Shown one piece after another: positions 6,820-13,683 of a stretch of 19,180 nt of DNA. The position numbers and the translations under genes are program-made. The DNA is taken from the NCBI GenBank assembly GCA_005883085.1, contig VBAY01000105.1, forward strand, positions 1-19,180. The letters run 5' to 3'. The notes beneath the pieces were generated by a model that saw only the letters and a program-made list of their open reading frames with translations, did not search any database and was not told where the DNA came from. Every line of letters begins with the position of its first letter. The first letter of the stretch is position 1. The stretch is from Candidatus Bathyarchaeota archaeon. Its GTDB lineage: Archaea > Thermoproteota > Bathyarchaeia > 40CM-2-53-6.

Positions 6820-8586
6820 ATGAGATTTCTCAAAGTCTTCTTGATAATCGCCGTAGCCTTTCTAAGCGTATTAGCACTCCCAAGCTTGATGCCCTCTGAC
6901 TCTAGATTCAGCCTTCGCCCAATAATGGTCTCGTACAATCCTTATCCGGCCAACAACTTCCATGCGCCCCTCTCCAGCATGGGCCTAATCGGCCTAGCCA
7001 ACGCCACCGCAACAATTCAAACCTCAGGGTCTGGCACAGCAGCTTCCCAATCGTCCAGTCCTTCAGGACAGAGCATCCGACAAAACGCCCTCCGCTTCAC
7101 AATAGACAACAGCTACTTCCCACAAACTGAAACGACAATCGCCATCGATCCCGGCAACACCAGTCATGTCCTGGGAGGGTTCAACGATCAGAAATTCTTC
7201 TTCTGCGGAGCCCTACCGGTTGAGTGTGGAACAATATCATCCTCGATAAGCGGGTTCACTAGCTCGACGGACGGAGGCAAGACTATCGCCAAGAGCAATG
7301 ACATCCCGAACATTGCCCCGTTTGGAGTCCTCCTAAACTCCTTTGGAGACCCTTCGGTGGCGCCATCGGTAGACGGTAATTTCTTCTACGCGTCGCTGGC
7401 CATCTCCCGTTCGAGCTTTGCAAATGGAATAATGATCGCAAAATCCAACTCCAGCCTATTCGATAATAGCGTCTCTTGCGACACAGCATCACCCATCTCT
7501 ACCTCCAATGCCTGCTGGAACACTGTATTCATCTTCGGAAACTTGGCCCGATTCGCAAGCACCTTCGAAGACAAGGACCGCATAACGGTCGACCGCAATC
7601 CAGCATCCCCATTCTACGGGTCCGTCTACGTAGGCTGGGACCACTTCGACTCTGACGGAACAAGCTCCAGCTACTTGGCCCGTTGTGACAATAATCTATC
7701 CTCATGCCCCCTTGTCTCCGGCGGAGCCCAGCCGATAGTTTCAGGTAGCGACATATTCCCAGCATGGACAACCCCCGTCGTCGACAAGAACGGTAACGTC
7801 TATGTAACTTGGTGTAACTTCGGCACCTTCACAACCTTCGGACCTGTCAGCTGCAGAATCAGCTCGTCCTCACCTGGAGGAACAAGCTTTGGACCCGCAA
7901 CCACTATTCTCAGTTTCATGGGAGCCGACACAACCTTTCCAGGGTACACCGTACCCCTCGGATGGGCAACGGAAACATTCAGAACATTCAGCCTGCCCAG
8001 CTTGGCTGTAGACTTGAGCGACCGCTCTAACAATCTCTACTTTGCAATCCAAGTCTGCGCCTCTGGCCACTACTACGCGTTTCCATCGGACGTCGCCCCC
8101 GTTGCAAATGACAACCCGGGAGATTGTGGTAACGGAGCCATTCTCTTCTCGAGGTCCACAAACGGTGGCTCGGTTTGGTCGGATCCAATATCCCTCTCGA
8201 AGCCCGCGGTAAACGATCAGCCCTTCGTCACAGTTGACTCCCTCACCGGTCAAGTGTATGTTGTCTATTACACGACCCAGTTCGACCAATGGAACCATCG
8301 CATCGATGTCGTCGCCTCCGTATCCAACAACCGCGGCCAAAACTTCCACCAGTCCCGGGTTACGAGCGTTTCCAACGAACCCAACTCCGACCCTAACATG
8401 TACAATTACATCCGTCCCAACGGCATTGGAGGATCCTTCTCAGTTCCCCAGTACGGTGACTATATCGAAGCAACCGCCAGAGGAGGAACTCTGTGGGTCC
8501 TGTTCACAGGCAACTACCAGTCAGAAGACGGGACCTTCCAGACCGACCCGTTCCTAGCAGTGCTGAATTCACAAGGCATGTTGTAG
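6820..8586 (+). CDS. Secreted sialidase-like (Asp-box) beta-propeller protein
   Basis: A 588-residue protein with a clear Sec signal peptide (MRFLKVFLIIAVAFLSVLALPS) followed by a Ser/Thr-rich linker (to about residue 85) and a long beta-rich domain. Asp-box/BNR-type turns are visible: SSTDGGKT near residue 150, SRSTNGGSVW near 448 and SVSNNRGQNF near 503. Repeated IAIDPGNTSHV, ITVDRNP, PVVDKNGNVYVTW and VTVDSLTGQVYVVY blades have the strand-D-x-x-x-G pattern of six- or seven-bladed sialidase-type propellers. Catalytic sialidase residues (arginine triad, FRIP) are not evident, so it may bind glycans or act as a surface protein rather than an enzyme. About ten cysteines could form disulfides outside the cell. 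There is no C-terminal anchor. The ATG at 6820 is preferred over a TTG nine bases upstream because of the TATA box distance. It is a single-gene unit ending at a hairpin. Confidence 0.8.
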   Translation: MRFLKVFLIIAVAFLSVLALPSLMPSDSRFSLRPIMVSYNPYPANNFHAPLSSMGLIGLANATATIQTSGSGTAASQSSSPSGQSIRQNALRFTIDNSYFPQTETTIAIDPGNTSHVLGGFNDQKFFFCGALPVECGTISSSISGFTSSTDGGKTIAKSNDIPNIAPFGVLLNSFGDPSVAPSVDGNFFYASLAISRSSFANGIMIAKSNSSLFDNSVSCDTASPISTSNACWNTVFIFGNLARFASTFEDKDRITVDRNPASPFYGSVYVGWDHFDSDGTSSSYLARCDNNLSSCPLVSGGAQPIVSGSDIFPAWTTPVVDKNGNVYVTWCNFGTFTTFGPVSCRISSSSPGGTSFGPATTILSFMGADTTFPGYTVPLGWATETFRTFSLPSLAVDLSDRSNNLYFAIQVCASGHYYAFPSDVAPVANDNPGDCGNGAILFSRSTNGGSVWSDPISLSKPAVNDQPFVTVDSLTGQVYVVYYTTQFDQWNHRIDVVASVSNNRGQNFHQSRVTSVSNEPNSDPNMYNYIRPNGIGGSFSVPQYGDYIEATARGGTLWVLFTGNYQSEDGTFQTDPFLAVLNSQGML

Positions 8587-8602
8587 ACAAGAACCGATAT
8601 CT

Positions 8603-8633
8603 CGGAGGGCTTCACCCTCCGCCCCTCCTTTTC
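8603..8633 (+). terminator. Hairpin with T-rich tail after the propeller gene
   Basis: CGGAGGG (8603-8609) pairs perfectly with CCCTCCG (8615-8621) around a five-base loop, followed by CCCCTCCTTTTC. It starts 17 bases after the stop codon at 8586 and is well placed to end the transcript. Archaeal terminators usually depend mainly on the T tract, which is short here. Confidence 0.5.
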
Positions 8634-8691
8634 ATGATAGTCTGAGGCCGACCCCGAAACGGTTAAGTCTCAAGAAGGGCGGCTTGCAGTC

Positions 8692-9663
8692 TTGCCTCTC
8701 AAAAGAAACACCGAACGAGTTACCACTTCGGCCCAATCTGTAGCCCGGGCAGAGTATCAGAACTGGGCGGTATACGCCGGACTCGTCCTCACAACGTTCC
8801 TCTGGGGACTCGCATGGCCGGTTGGAAGACTCCTCGCGACAAACCTCCCGCCGGTCTCTATCGCCACGATAAGATACGCCATCGTCGTCCCCGTACTGTT
8901 CGCCATCCTTTGGTTCAGAGAAGGATCTTTCAAGATCAATCGATCATGGATACCAACACTCGTCGTAATGGGAATCCTCAACACAACCCTCTATCAGATC
9001 TTCTTCCTCTATGGCGTCAAATATGCAGCAGCTAGCGATGACTCTCTCGTAATTGGGATAGGACCCGTGCTCATAGCCGTCATGGCCAGCCTCATTCTCA
9101 AGGAGCGAGTTGCTGGGACCAAGATTCTCGGCTTCGCTTCCGGGCTAGCAGGAATAATCATAATCTCCATACTCTCTCCCAACACCCAAGTCCTCAACAG
9201 ACCGCTAGGCGTAACTCTCGTCTTCGGCGGTGCAACCGCATATGCTCTCTATACAGTCATTCTGAGAAGTTTCTTCTCAAGGAACCGCGCAGACAATCAT
9301 GGACCTCAACAGTCCTCGCTCTCGATCCTGTCATGGATTAGCCTCTTCGGCTGGCTCTTCCTAATCCCATTCTCACTCCTTGAATCGCCTTGGACATACA
9401 CCTGGGACGCTGGCTCGTGGCTTGGAATCCTCTACCTTGCCATACTCTCGACCGTAGTCGGATACTTTCTCTACATAGAAGGTGTCTCGAAGATTGGGGC
9501 TGGCAGATCGGGAATCTTCGGCAACCTCGTCCCCGTATTCGGTGTGCTAACCTCCTTTCTCCTGCTCGGCGAAAACCTGAGCCCCTGGACTGCCGCCAGC
9601 TTCCTACTCATCTTCGCGGGGGTCCTCCTTGTCAACCGGCAAGTGAAGAACTCCGGTTCCTGA
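8692..9663 (+). CDS. EamA/DMT superfamily permease
   Basis: A 323-residue inner-membrane protein with about ten hydrophobic helices and two tandem EamA domains (about residues 28-160 and 172-317). Typical signatures are FLWGLAWPVGRLLA in the first helix, PVLIAVMASLILKERV at the end of the first half and GNLVPVFGVLTSFLLLGENLS in the second. These drug/metabolite transporters carry amino acids, nucleosides or other small metabolites across the cytoplasmic membrane; the cargo cannot be told from sequence. The start is a TTG at 8692, supported by a GGTTAAGT element about 28 bases upstream (leaderless layout) and by the absence of other starts before the first helix. The next gene, a CDF exporter, begins 51 bases after its stop. 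Confidence 0.88.
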   Translation: MPLKRNTERVTTSAQSVARAEYQNWAVYAGLVLTTFLWGLAWPVGRLLATNLPPVSIATIRYAIVVPVLFAILWFREGSFKINRSWIPTLVVMGILNTTLYQIFFLYGVKYAAASDDSLVIGIGPVLIAVMASLILKERVAGTKILGFASGLAGIIIISILSPNTQVLNRPLGVTLVFGGATAYALYTVILRSFFSRNRADNHGPQQSSLSILSWISLFGWLFLIPFSLLESPWTYTWDAGSWLGILYLAILSTVVGYFLYIEGVSKIGAGRSGIFGNLVPVFGVLTSFLLLGENLSPWTAASFLLIFAGVLLVNRQVKNSGS

Positions 9664-9714
9664 GCCCTTTCTAATACCCCTAACCCCGAGAGAGAACAGG
9701 GAGCCGTACCTCGA

Positions 9715-10620
9715 ATGGGCCTAGACCTTTCAGCGTCCTCGCGGAATGCTGAGAAGCGACTCTGGATTGCTCTGATCGTATCCACAATCATTGTCATTGT
9801 GGAGTTCACGGGAGGATTCCTAGGCCAGAGCCTCGCGCTGATCAGCGATTCCGGCCATGTACTAACCGATGTTCTGGCAGTAGGAGTGGGAATTCTTACT
9901 CTCCGATTAGGTCGGAAGCGTCATACTGCAAGACGGACCTTTGGATATCATAGAGCCGAGATATTCGCCGCGTTGATCAACGGCTCGACCCTAATAGCCG
10001 TCGCTCTTCTAATAATCTACGGAGCCTACCTGAGACTCCAGCACCCGCCCACTGTTCAAGGCCCGCTAGTCCTAGCAATCGCATCAGTCGGTCTCCTAGG
10101 TAACCTCAGTATTGCGGGGTTGCTGTCTCGATCGAGAGGAACCAATCTCAATGTTCGAGGAGTGTTTCTCCATACTGTCGGGGATGCCCTATCATCGGTA
10201 GCCGTAATCGTCAGCAGCCTCATCGTCATATTCACCGGCTACCAGGGAATAGACCCGCTTGCAGCAGCCATAATCGGGGTTCTCATCATGCTGAGTGCCT
10301 ACCGTCTCGTCAGAGACTCGACAAACATCCTGTTGGAAGCCACTCCCAGACAGATGGATTTAGAAACCATAGCCAAGACAATTGGCAGTGTTGACGGGGT
10401 CAAGGGAGTACACGACCTCCACGTCTGGACCATCACTTCTGGCCTCTACGCTCTAAGCGGACACATTACGGTGGATGCAAACATGATCAGCGATGGGCCA
10501 AAGATAGTGGAGAAAGTCGCGTCCCGGTTGAAGGAGTCCTTCGGAATAGAACATGTTACCCTTCAAGTCGAGAAAGAGACGCTTGAGAACATTCAGGATC
10601 ACGAGGCATCTTCGATTTGA
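9715..10620 (+). CDS. Cation diffusion facilitator (CzcD/ZnT-like metal exporter)
   Basis: A 301-residue CDF transporter that exports Zn2+, Cd2+, Co2+ or related ions from the cytoplasm by proton antiport. Six membrane helices fill residues 15-205. The transport site is complete and of the zinc type: H48 and D52 in SDSGHVLTD and H153 and D157 in HTVGDALSS, i.e. two HxxxD motifs. The FGYHRAEIFAALING loop (76-90) is the CzcD-group signature. The cytoplasmic ferredoxin-like domain (about 210-290) has VHDLHVWTITSG, where histidines bind regulatory metal in homologues. Length matches the family. It starts at an ATG 51 bases after the EamA gene and may share its transcript; a CTAATACC element at about 9671 could be its own promoter. 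Specificity for zinc is likely but not proven. Confidence 0.93.
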   Translation: MGLDLSASSRNAEKRLWIALIVSTIIVIVEFTGGFLGQSLALISDSGHVLTDVLAVGVGILTLRLGRKRHTARRTFGYHRAEIFAALINGSTLIAVALLIIYGAYLRLQHPPTVQGPLVLAIASVGLLGNLSIAGLLSRSRGTNLNVRGVFLHTVGDALSSVAVIVSSLIVIFTGYQGIDPLAAAIIGVLIMLSAYRLVRDSTNILLEATPRQMDLETIAKTIGSVDGVKGVHDLHVWTITSGLYALSGHITVDANMISDGPKIVEKVASRLKESFGIEHVTLQVEKETLENIQDHEASSI

Positions 10621-10639
10621 CCGGATAGAGAACGGCCAT

Positions 10640-11518
10640 CTAGTGATGCTCAGAGCTATCGGCTCTTGGGACCGCCAGTGCGTTCAACTCATCAAACGTT
10701 ATCGCACCATCGGTCAGATTCTCGTAGGTTCCTTTCTCAAGCACCTCCTTGGCCGCTCGTTTGAGCAGGCCCATTGCCGCGTAAGATGGGCTGGGACCGA
10801 AGCTCACACGTGCGACTCCCAGTCTCTCCAGCTCACTAATTTCCGGTAGACCCTTTCTCACCATGACGTTGACTGGAAAATCTAGGGCTAAGACGAAGGC
10901 TGCGATTGGAGCTGGTTCTGTAAGACCCATCGGGTAAACGCAATCAGCACCTGCGTCCCTGTAGGCGCTGGCCCGGCGAATTGCTTCCTTGAATCGCGCC
11001 TCTTCATCACCTTCGGCATATCTCAGCGCGTCCGTCCGCGCGTTAATGACAATCGGAACTCCCATAGTCTTGCCTAGCTTTCTGATCGCCTTGACATTTT
11101 CTACCTGTCTTTTAATCGGGTAGAGTTTCTTCGTGGCATGTACGAAATCTTCGATGTTTATTCCGACAGCTCCGGCTTTCAGAATCGCTTTGACTGTGAT
11201 GAGCACGTCTCTTGTGGTCTTTCCAAAGCCAGCGACAATATCAGCAGAGAGTGGAACGGACAGGACCCTAGCAATTCTTCCAACAGCTGAGACAAACTCG
11301 TCTCTACCTATCACCTCACCATCAGGGTAACCCAAGGAAACTAACAGACCTGCACTCGACGTCGCGATTGCAGGGAATCCTGCATCCTCAAACACACGTG
11401 CGCTCGGAACATCCCATCCGTTTGGAAGAATCAGTATTCGCTTTCCATGGTGAAGTTCACGGAATTCTTCTGCCTTACTTTTCTGGGCCTTTACGGTGAA
11501 TTTGGACAAGAGTGTCAT
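10640..11518 (-). CDS. Isocitrate lyase/PEP mutase family enzyme
   Basis: A 292-residue cytoplasmic TIM-barrel enzyme of the ICL/PEPM superfamily. It shows the opening strand ILILPNGWDVPSARVFEDAG (28-47), ATSSAGL (52-58), the strand SADIVAGFG (91-99) where homologues carry metal-binding Asp residues, GINIEDF (119-125) whose Glu-Asp binds magnesium, and INARTDA (158-164). The KKCGH motif of true isocitrate lyase is absent, so it belongs to the shorter group that includes PEP phosphonomutase, oxaloacetate hydrolase and methylisocitrate lyase-like proteins; its reaction cannot be fixed from sequence. It follows the BtuF-like gene by 37 bases on the same strand and could be co-transcribed, though an AT-rich element (11541-11550) about 29 bases upstream may be its own promoter. 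It ends convergently, 19 bases from the CDF gene. Confidence 0.87.
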   Translation of the reverse strand: MTLLSKFTVKAQKSKAEEFRELHHGKRILILPNGWDVPSARVFEDAGFPAIATSSAGLLVSLGYPDGEVIGRDEFVSAVGRIARVLSVPLSADIVAGFGKTTRDVLITVKAILKAGAVGINIEDFVHATKKLYPIKRQVENVKAIRKLGKTMGVPIVINARTDALRYAEGDEEARFKEAIRRASAYRDAGADCVYPMGLTEPAPIAAFVLALDFPVNVMVRKGLPEISELERLGVARVSFGPSPSYAAMGLLKRAAKEVLEKGTYENLTDGAITFDELNALAVPRADSSEHH

Positions 11519-11555
11519 GCCTTGACAGGATTTCGGTTTTGTAAGCTTATCTTGG

Positions 11556-12479
11556 TTAGGCTCTAATCATTCTTTTGGGAACGGTCTTTACCGCTTCCGG
11601 ATGTGGGTTTTCTGGGAATAGTTCGGGATGTATTATGTGAGCTAGGATCTCAAGCCCGTCAACCACTCTGGGTCCTGACCTGCTGAAATATGCTGACGCG
11701 TTGACCGCGTAGATTCTTGAGGACTGGAATGCGGGAATTTTGTCCCATTCCTCGTATGATGCTAGCACATGGGCTTCTTCCATGACCTGGTTTGCATCGA
11801 ACCCGCATGGAGAGAGAACAATTATCTCGGGCTTGTACTCAATAACTTTGTCCCATTCTATTCTGTGGGAAGGCTTGCCAAAACGGCCAAGCCCTTCGAC
11901 CCCTCCTGCGTAATCGACCATCTGAGGAATCCAGTGTCCGCCAGCCCACGGAGGCTGAAGCCATTCCATGAAGAAGACCCGCGGTTTATTTTGCACAGTC
12001 TGCGTTTTCTCTCTAACCCTGTTTATTCTCTGCACCATTTGCGCAGCAAGTTTCTCAGCTTCTCCCTGCTTGCCTGTCATCCTGCCAACTAGGAGAATAT
12101 TGTCAACGATCTCCTCCAGATTCGTAGGCTCCAGTGAAACGATCTTTGCATCCGCATCCAATACCCGTGCTGCTTCCTTGACCCTCGTATAGGAAACGGC
12201 GCAAACATGGCAGAGTTCCTGCGTCAGAATGAGATCCGGCGTCAACTTCTCCAGAAGTTTTTCGTCAATCTCGTAAATGTCGCCGCCGCGCTGTTCAACT
12301 TCCCGGTCAACCTCAAGGCTTCGGTGGATCTTTTGGTGAATCGCCGACTTGGTCAAAACGGGTCGGTTAGAAGTCTCAGGAGGATAATCGCATTCGTGGG
12401 ACACGGCGACAACTTGGTCTCCAAGCCCGAGGGCGAATGCAATCTCTGTGGCGCTGGGAAGTAGAGAACAGATCCTCAT
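11556..12479 (-). CDS. BtuF-like cobalamin/corrinoid-binding protein without signal peptide
   Basis: A 307-residue protein of the BtuF/FecB-type periplasmic binding superfamily. The opening MRICSLLPSATEIAFALGLGD, the VAVSHECDYPPE segment and LTPDLILTQELCHVCAVS are hallmarks of the group annotated as cobalamin-binding. The two lobes (about 1-120 and 150-290) are joined by a long helix. Unlike a classical substrate-binding protein it has no signal peptide or lipobox, since the first beta strand starts at residue 2, so it should act in the cytosol. The ATG at 12479 is firm because it begins that strand. The gene is divergent, with 78 bases between starts, from the ECF S component gene, and the shared region holds a TATA element and the palindromic motif, which suggests common control. 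Corrinoid binding is inferred from family and neighbours. Confidence 0.85.
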   Translation of the reverse strand: MRICSLLPSATEIAFALGLGDQVVAVSHECDYPPETSNRPVLTKSAIHQKIHRSLEVDREVEQRGGDIYEIDEKLLEKLTPDLILTQELCHVCAVSYTRVKEAARVLDADAKIVSLEPTNLEEIVDNILLVGRMTGKQGEAEKLAAQMVQRINRVREKTQTVQNKPRVFFMEWLQPPWAGGHWIPQMVDYAGGVEGLGRFGKPSHRIEWDKVIEYKPEIIVLSPCGFDANQVMEEAHVLASYEEWDKIPAFQSSRIYAVNASAYFSRSGPRVVDGLEILAHIIHPELFPENPHPEAVKTVPKRMIRA

Positions 12480-12515
12480 CTCAGTCTTGTGGCTCTCTCA
12501 GTGGTTTGGCGAAAG

Positions 12516-12526
12516 GATATATTTAA
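12516..12526 (+). promoter_or_regulatory. TATA box, possibly bidirectional, between BtuF-like and S component genes
   Basis: GATATATTTAA is centred at about 12521. Rightward it would start transcription near 12546, about 12 bases before the ATG at 12558. Leftward the same box lies about 41 bases from the ATG at 12479. It is the only AT-rich element in this 78-base gap, so both genes may use it. Confidence 0.5.
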
Positions 12527-12529
12527 CGC

Positions 12530-12550
12530 GCGGGTAACTTTGCCCGCTTC
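12530..12550 (+). promoter_or_regulatory. Palindromic operator-like motif, copy A
   Basis: The 18 bases GCGGGTAACTTTGCCCGC followed by TTC are identical to copy B at 15838-15858. The core is a near-perfect palindrome, GCGGG-Y-AA-NN-TT-R-CCCGC, consistent with a dimeric regulator; as RNA it could form an eight-pair stem with one G-U pair. Copy A starts four bases after the TATA box and covers the expected start site of the S component message, a good position for a repressor. Confidence 0.7.
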
Positions 12551-12557
12551 CTCAACT

Positions 12558-13160
12558 ATGACCACCTACACACCGGCTTCGGTCATCGACAGGCGGTCCA
12601 CCAAAGTCATGATTACGGCCGTCTTCACGGCTCTGGCACTTGCAACCAACTATGCGCTCATCGGCATACCAAACGTCAAGATCATGGACACGCTGGTATT
12701 CATCGCGGCTTTGTTCTTCGGCCTCCGACTCGGAATAGGAGTCGCAGCGTCCATCTGGCTAGTATACGGATTCGTAAACCCGAACGGCGTGGACACTTTC
12801 CTTATGTTGTCATTCCTGATGGTAGGAGAGTGTTTCTACGCTCTCGCTGGTGTAGCTCTCAAGAAGAGCTTCGTGACCAGGGGTCTTGTAAAGGGATCGA
12901 AGGAGTATCAACGCCTGAGCATCATATTCGGACTCGTCGGGCTACTATCGACCTTTGCTTATGACGCATTAACGAACTTTGGCAGCTGGATTTTCAGAAC
13001 AGGTTCTCTCTACCAGGATTTTGTCTTCGGCAACATTATCGGTGTCCCGTTTTCGATCGCGCATGAAGCTAGCAACGTCATCTTCTTCGCAACCATCGCT
13101 CCCGCCATCATCGTTGCCGCAACGCGTCTCGGTCTTAGAACTCCGCTGGATGTAGCCTAG
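12558..13160 (+). CDS. ECF-type transporter S component (putative corrinoid or vitamin permease)
   Basis: A 200-residue membrane protein with about six helices. The first helix has AVFTALALA, carrying the AxxxA pattern (A21, A25) by which S components dock on EcfT. It is followed by GIPNVKIMDTLVFIAALFFGLRLGIGVA and LVYGFVNPNG, the layout of ECF substrate-binding subunits (a loop after helix 1, Gly-rich helix 3). S components capture vitamins or metal-related cofactors; EcfT and EcfA are not in this window and may be shared from elsewhere. The ATG at 12558 is chosen; the frame also has a TTG at 12540 inside the palindrome, which would add six residues. The DUF4430 gene begins one base after its stop, so the two are translationally linked. 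Cobalamin as substrate is inferred from the neighbours; other vitamins are possible. Confidence 0.72.
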   Translation: MTTYTPASVIDRRSTKVMITAVFTALALATNYALIGIPNVKIMDTLVFIAALFFGLRLGIGVAASIWLVYGFVNPNGVDTFLMLSFLMVGECFYALAGVALKKSFVTRGLVKGSKEYQRLSIIFGLVGLLSTFAYDALTNFGSWIFRTGSLYQDFVFGNIIGVPFSIAHEASNVIFFATIAPAIIVAATRLGLRTPLDVA

Positions 13161-13161
13161 A

Positions 13162-13680
13162 TTGGCATCCAGTATCATTGGCAGTCACAAGGCGCTATTC
13201 GTTTTCCTGTTTCTAGCCGGGACAGGAATCGTTGCATTCCAGGCCAGCGCCTACTATTACTATCAAAAACCCAGCGCTTGCCCAGACCCATGCCAGGGAT
13301 CCACGGTCACAGTCGAGATCCTATTGAACTATGGAAACAGGACAAGCCAATGGATCAACAAGACCGATGTACCCTCCGATTGGAACTTCTACCAACTAAC
13401 AACTTCCGTCGCAAAAGTTCAGGCCACGTATTATGGCCCTCCTACATCTGAACACTTGGTAACAGGGATAAACGGAGTTCAGACCAACGGCCAATACTTC
13501 TGGAGCCTGTGGGCCGTATGTGAGAAATCCAAAGCATGGTTTGCTACAAACGTTGGTGCTGACGCGATTCACTTTGCGACTTATCGCACACTTGCATGGT
13601 ATTACCAGGCGACGAACTCGCAAGACTCGTCCGCGTGGGACCCGCCTGTTCCCGGAGCCGCAAAAGTGAACATCTGCTAG
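13162..13680 (+). CDS. Secreted DUF4430 (transcobalamin C-terminal-like) protein
   Basis: A 172-residue protein with an N-terminal signal peptide (hydrophobic stretch 11-29, likely cut after ASA, residue 30). The mature part carries VTVEILLNYGNRTSQW (49-64) and then TGINGVQTNGQYFWSLWAV (101-119), the diagnostic INGV...YW segment of DUF4430, the domain equivalent to the C-terminal beta domain of animal transcobalamin and intrinsic factor. The end, LAWYYQ (144-149), closes the domain as in the family. Four cysteines (C40, C44, C120, C172) could form two disulfides. There is no lipobox or anchor, so it would be released or held by a partner. The start is a TTG at 13162, one base after the S component stop, with GGATG upstream. 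It stands alone, without the alpha/alpha barrel that precedes this domain in animals; a separate toroid gene lies at 15848. Confidence 0.72.
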   Translation: MASSIIGSHKALFVFLFLAGTGIVAFQASAYYYYQKPSACPDPCQGSTVTVEILLNYGNRTSQWINKTDVPSDWNFYQLTTSVAKVQATYYGPPTSEHLVTGINGVQTNGQYFWSLWAVCEKSKAWFATNVGADAIHFATYRTLAWYYQATNSQDSSAWDPPVPGAAKVNIC

Positions 13681-13683
13681 GAT

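Noticed and set aside
6597..6899. 100-residue plus-strand frame
   Set aside because: It overlaps the signal-peptide region of the propeller gene out of frame, has no family features and no suitable promoter.
12480..12557. A cobalamin riboswitch before the BtuF-like or S component gene
   Set aside because: The gap is only 78 bases, too short for the roughly 200-base element, and no full B12 box was found; CCACTG on the minus strand is isolated.
12489..12557. Longer N-terminus for the S component from 12489
   Set aside because: It would be translated through the TATA box and the palindrome; the hydrophobic domain is complete from the ATG at 12558.
12540..12557. Shared V-T-L-P-A-S peptide at both motif copies as evidence of homologous proteins
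   Set aside because: The two proteins are unrelated beyond these residues; the match comes from the shared DNA motif lying in the same frame.
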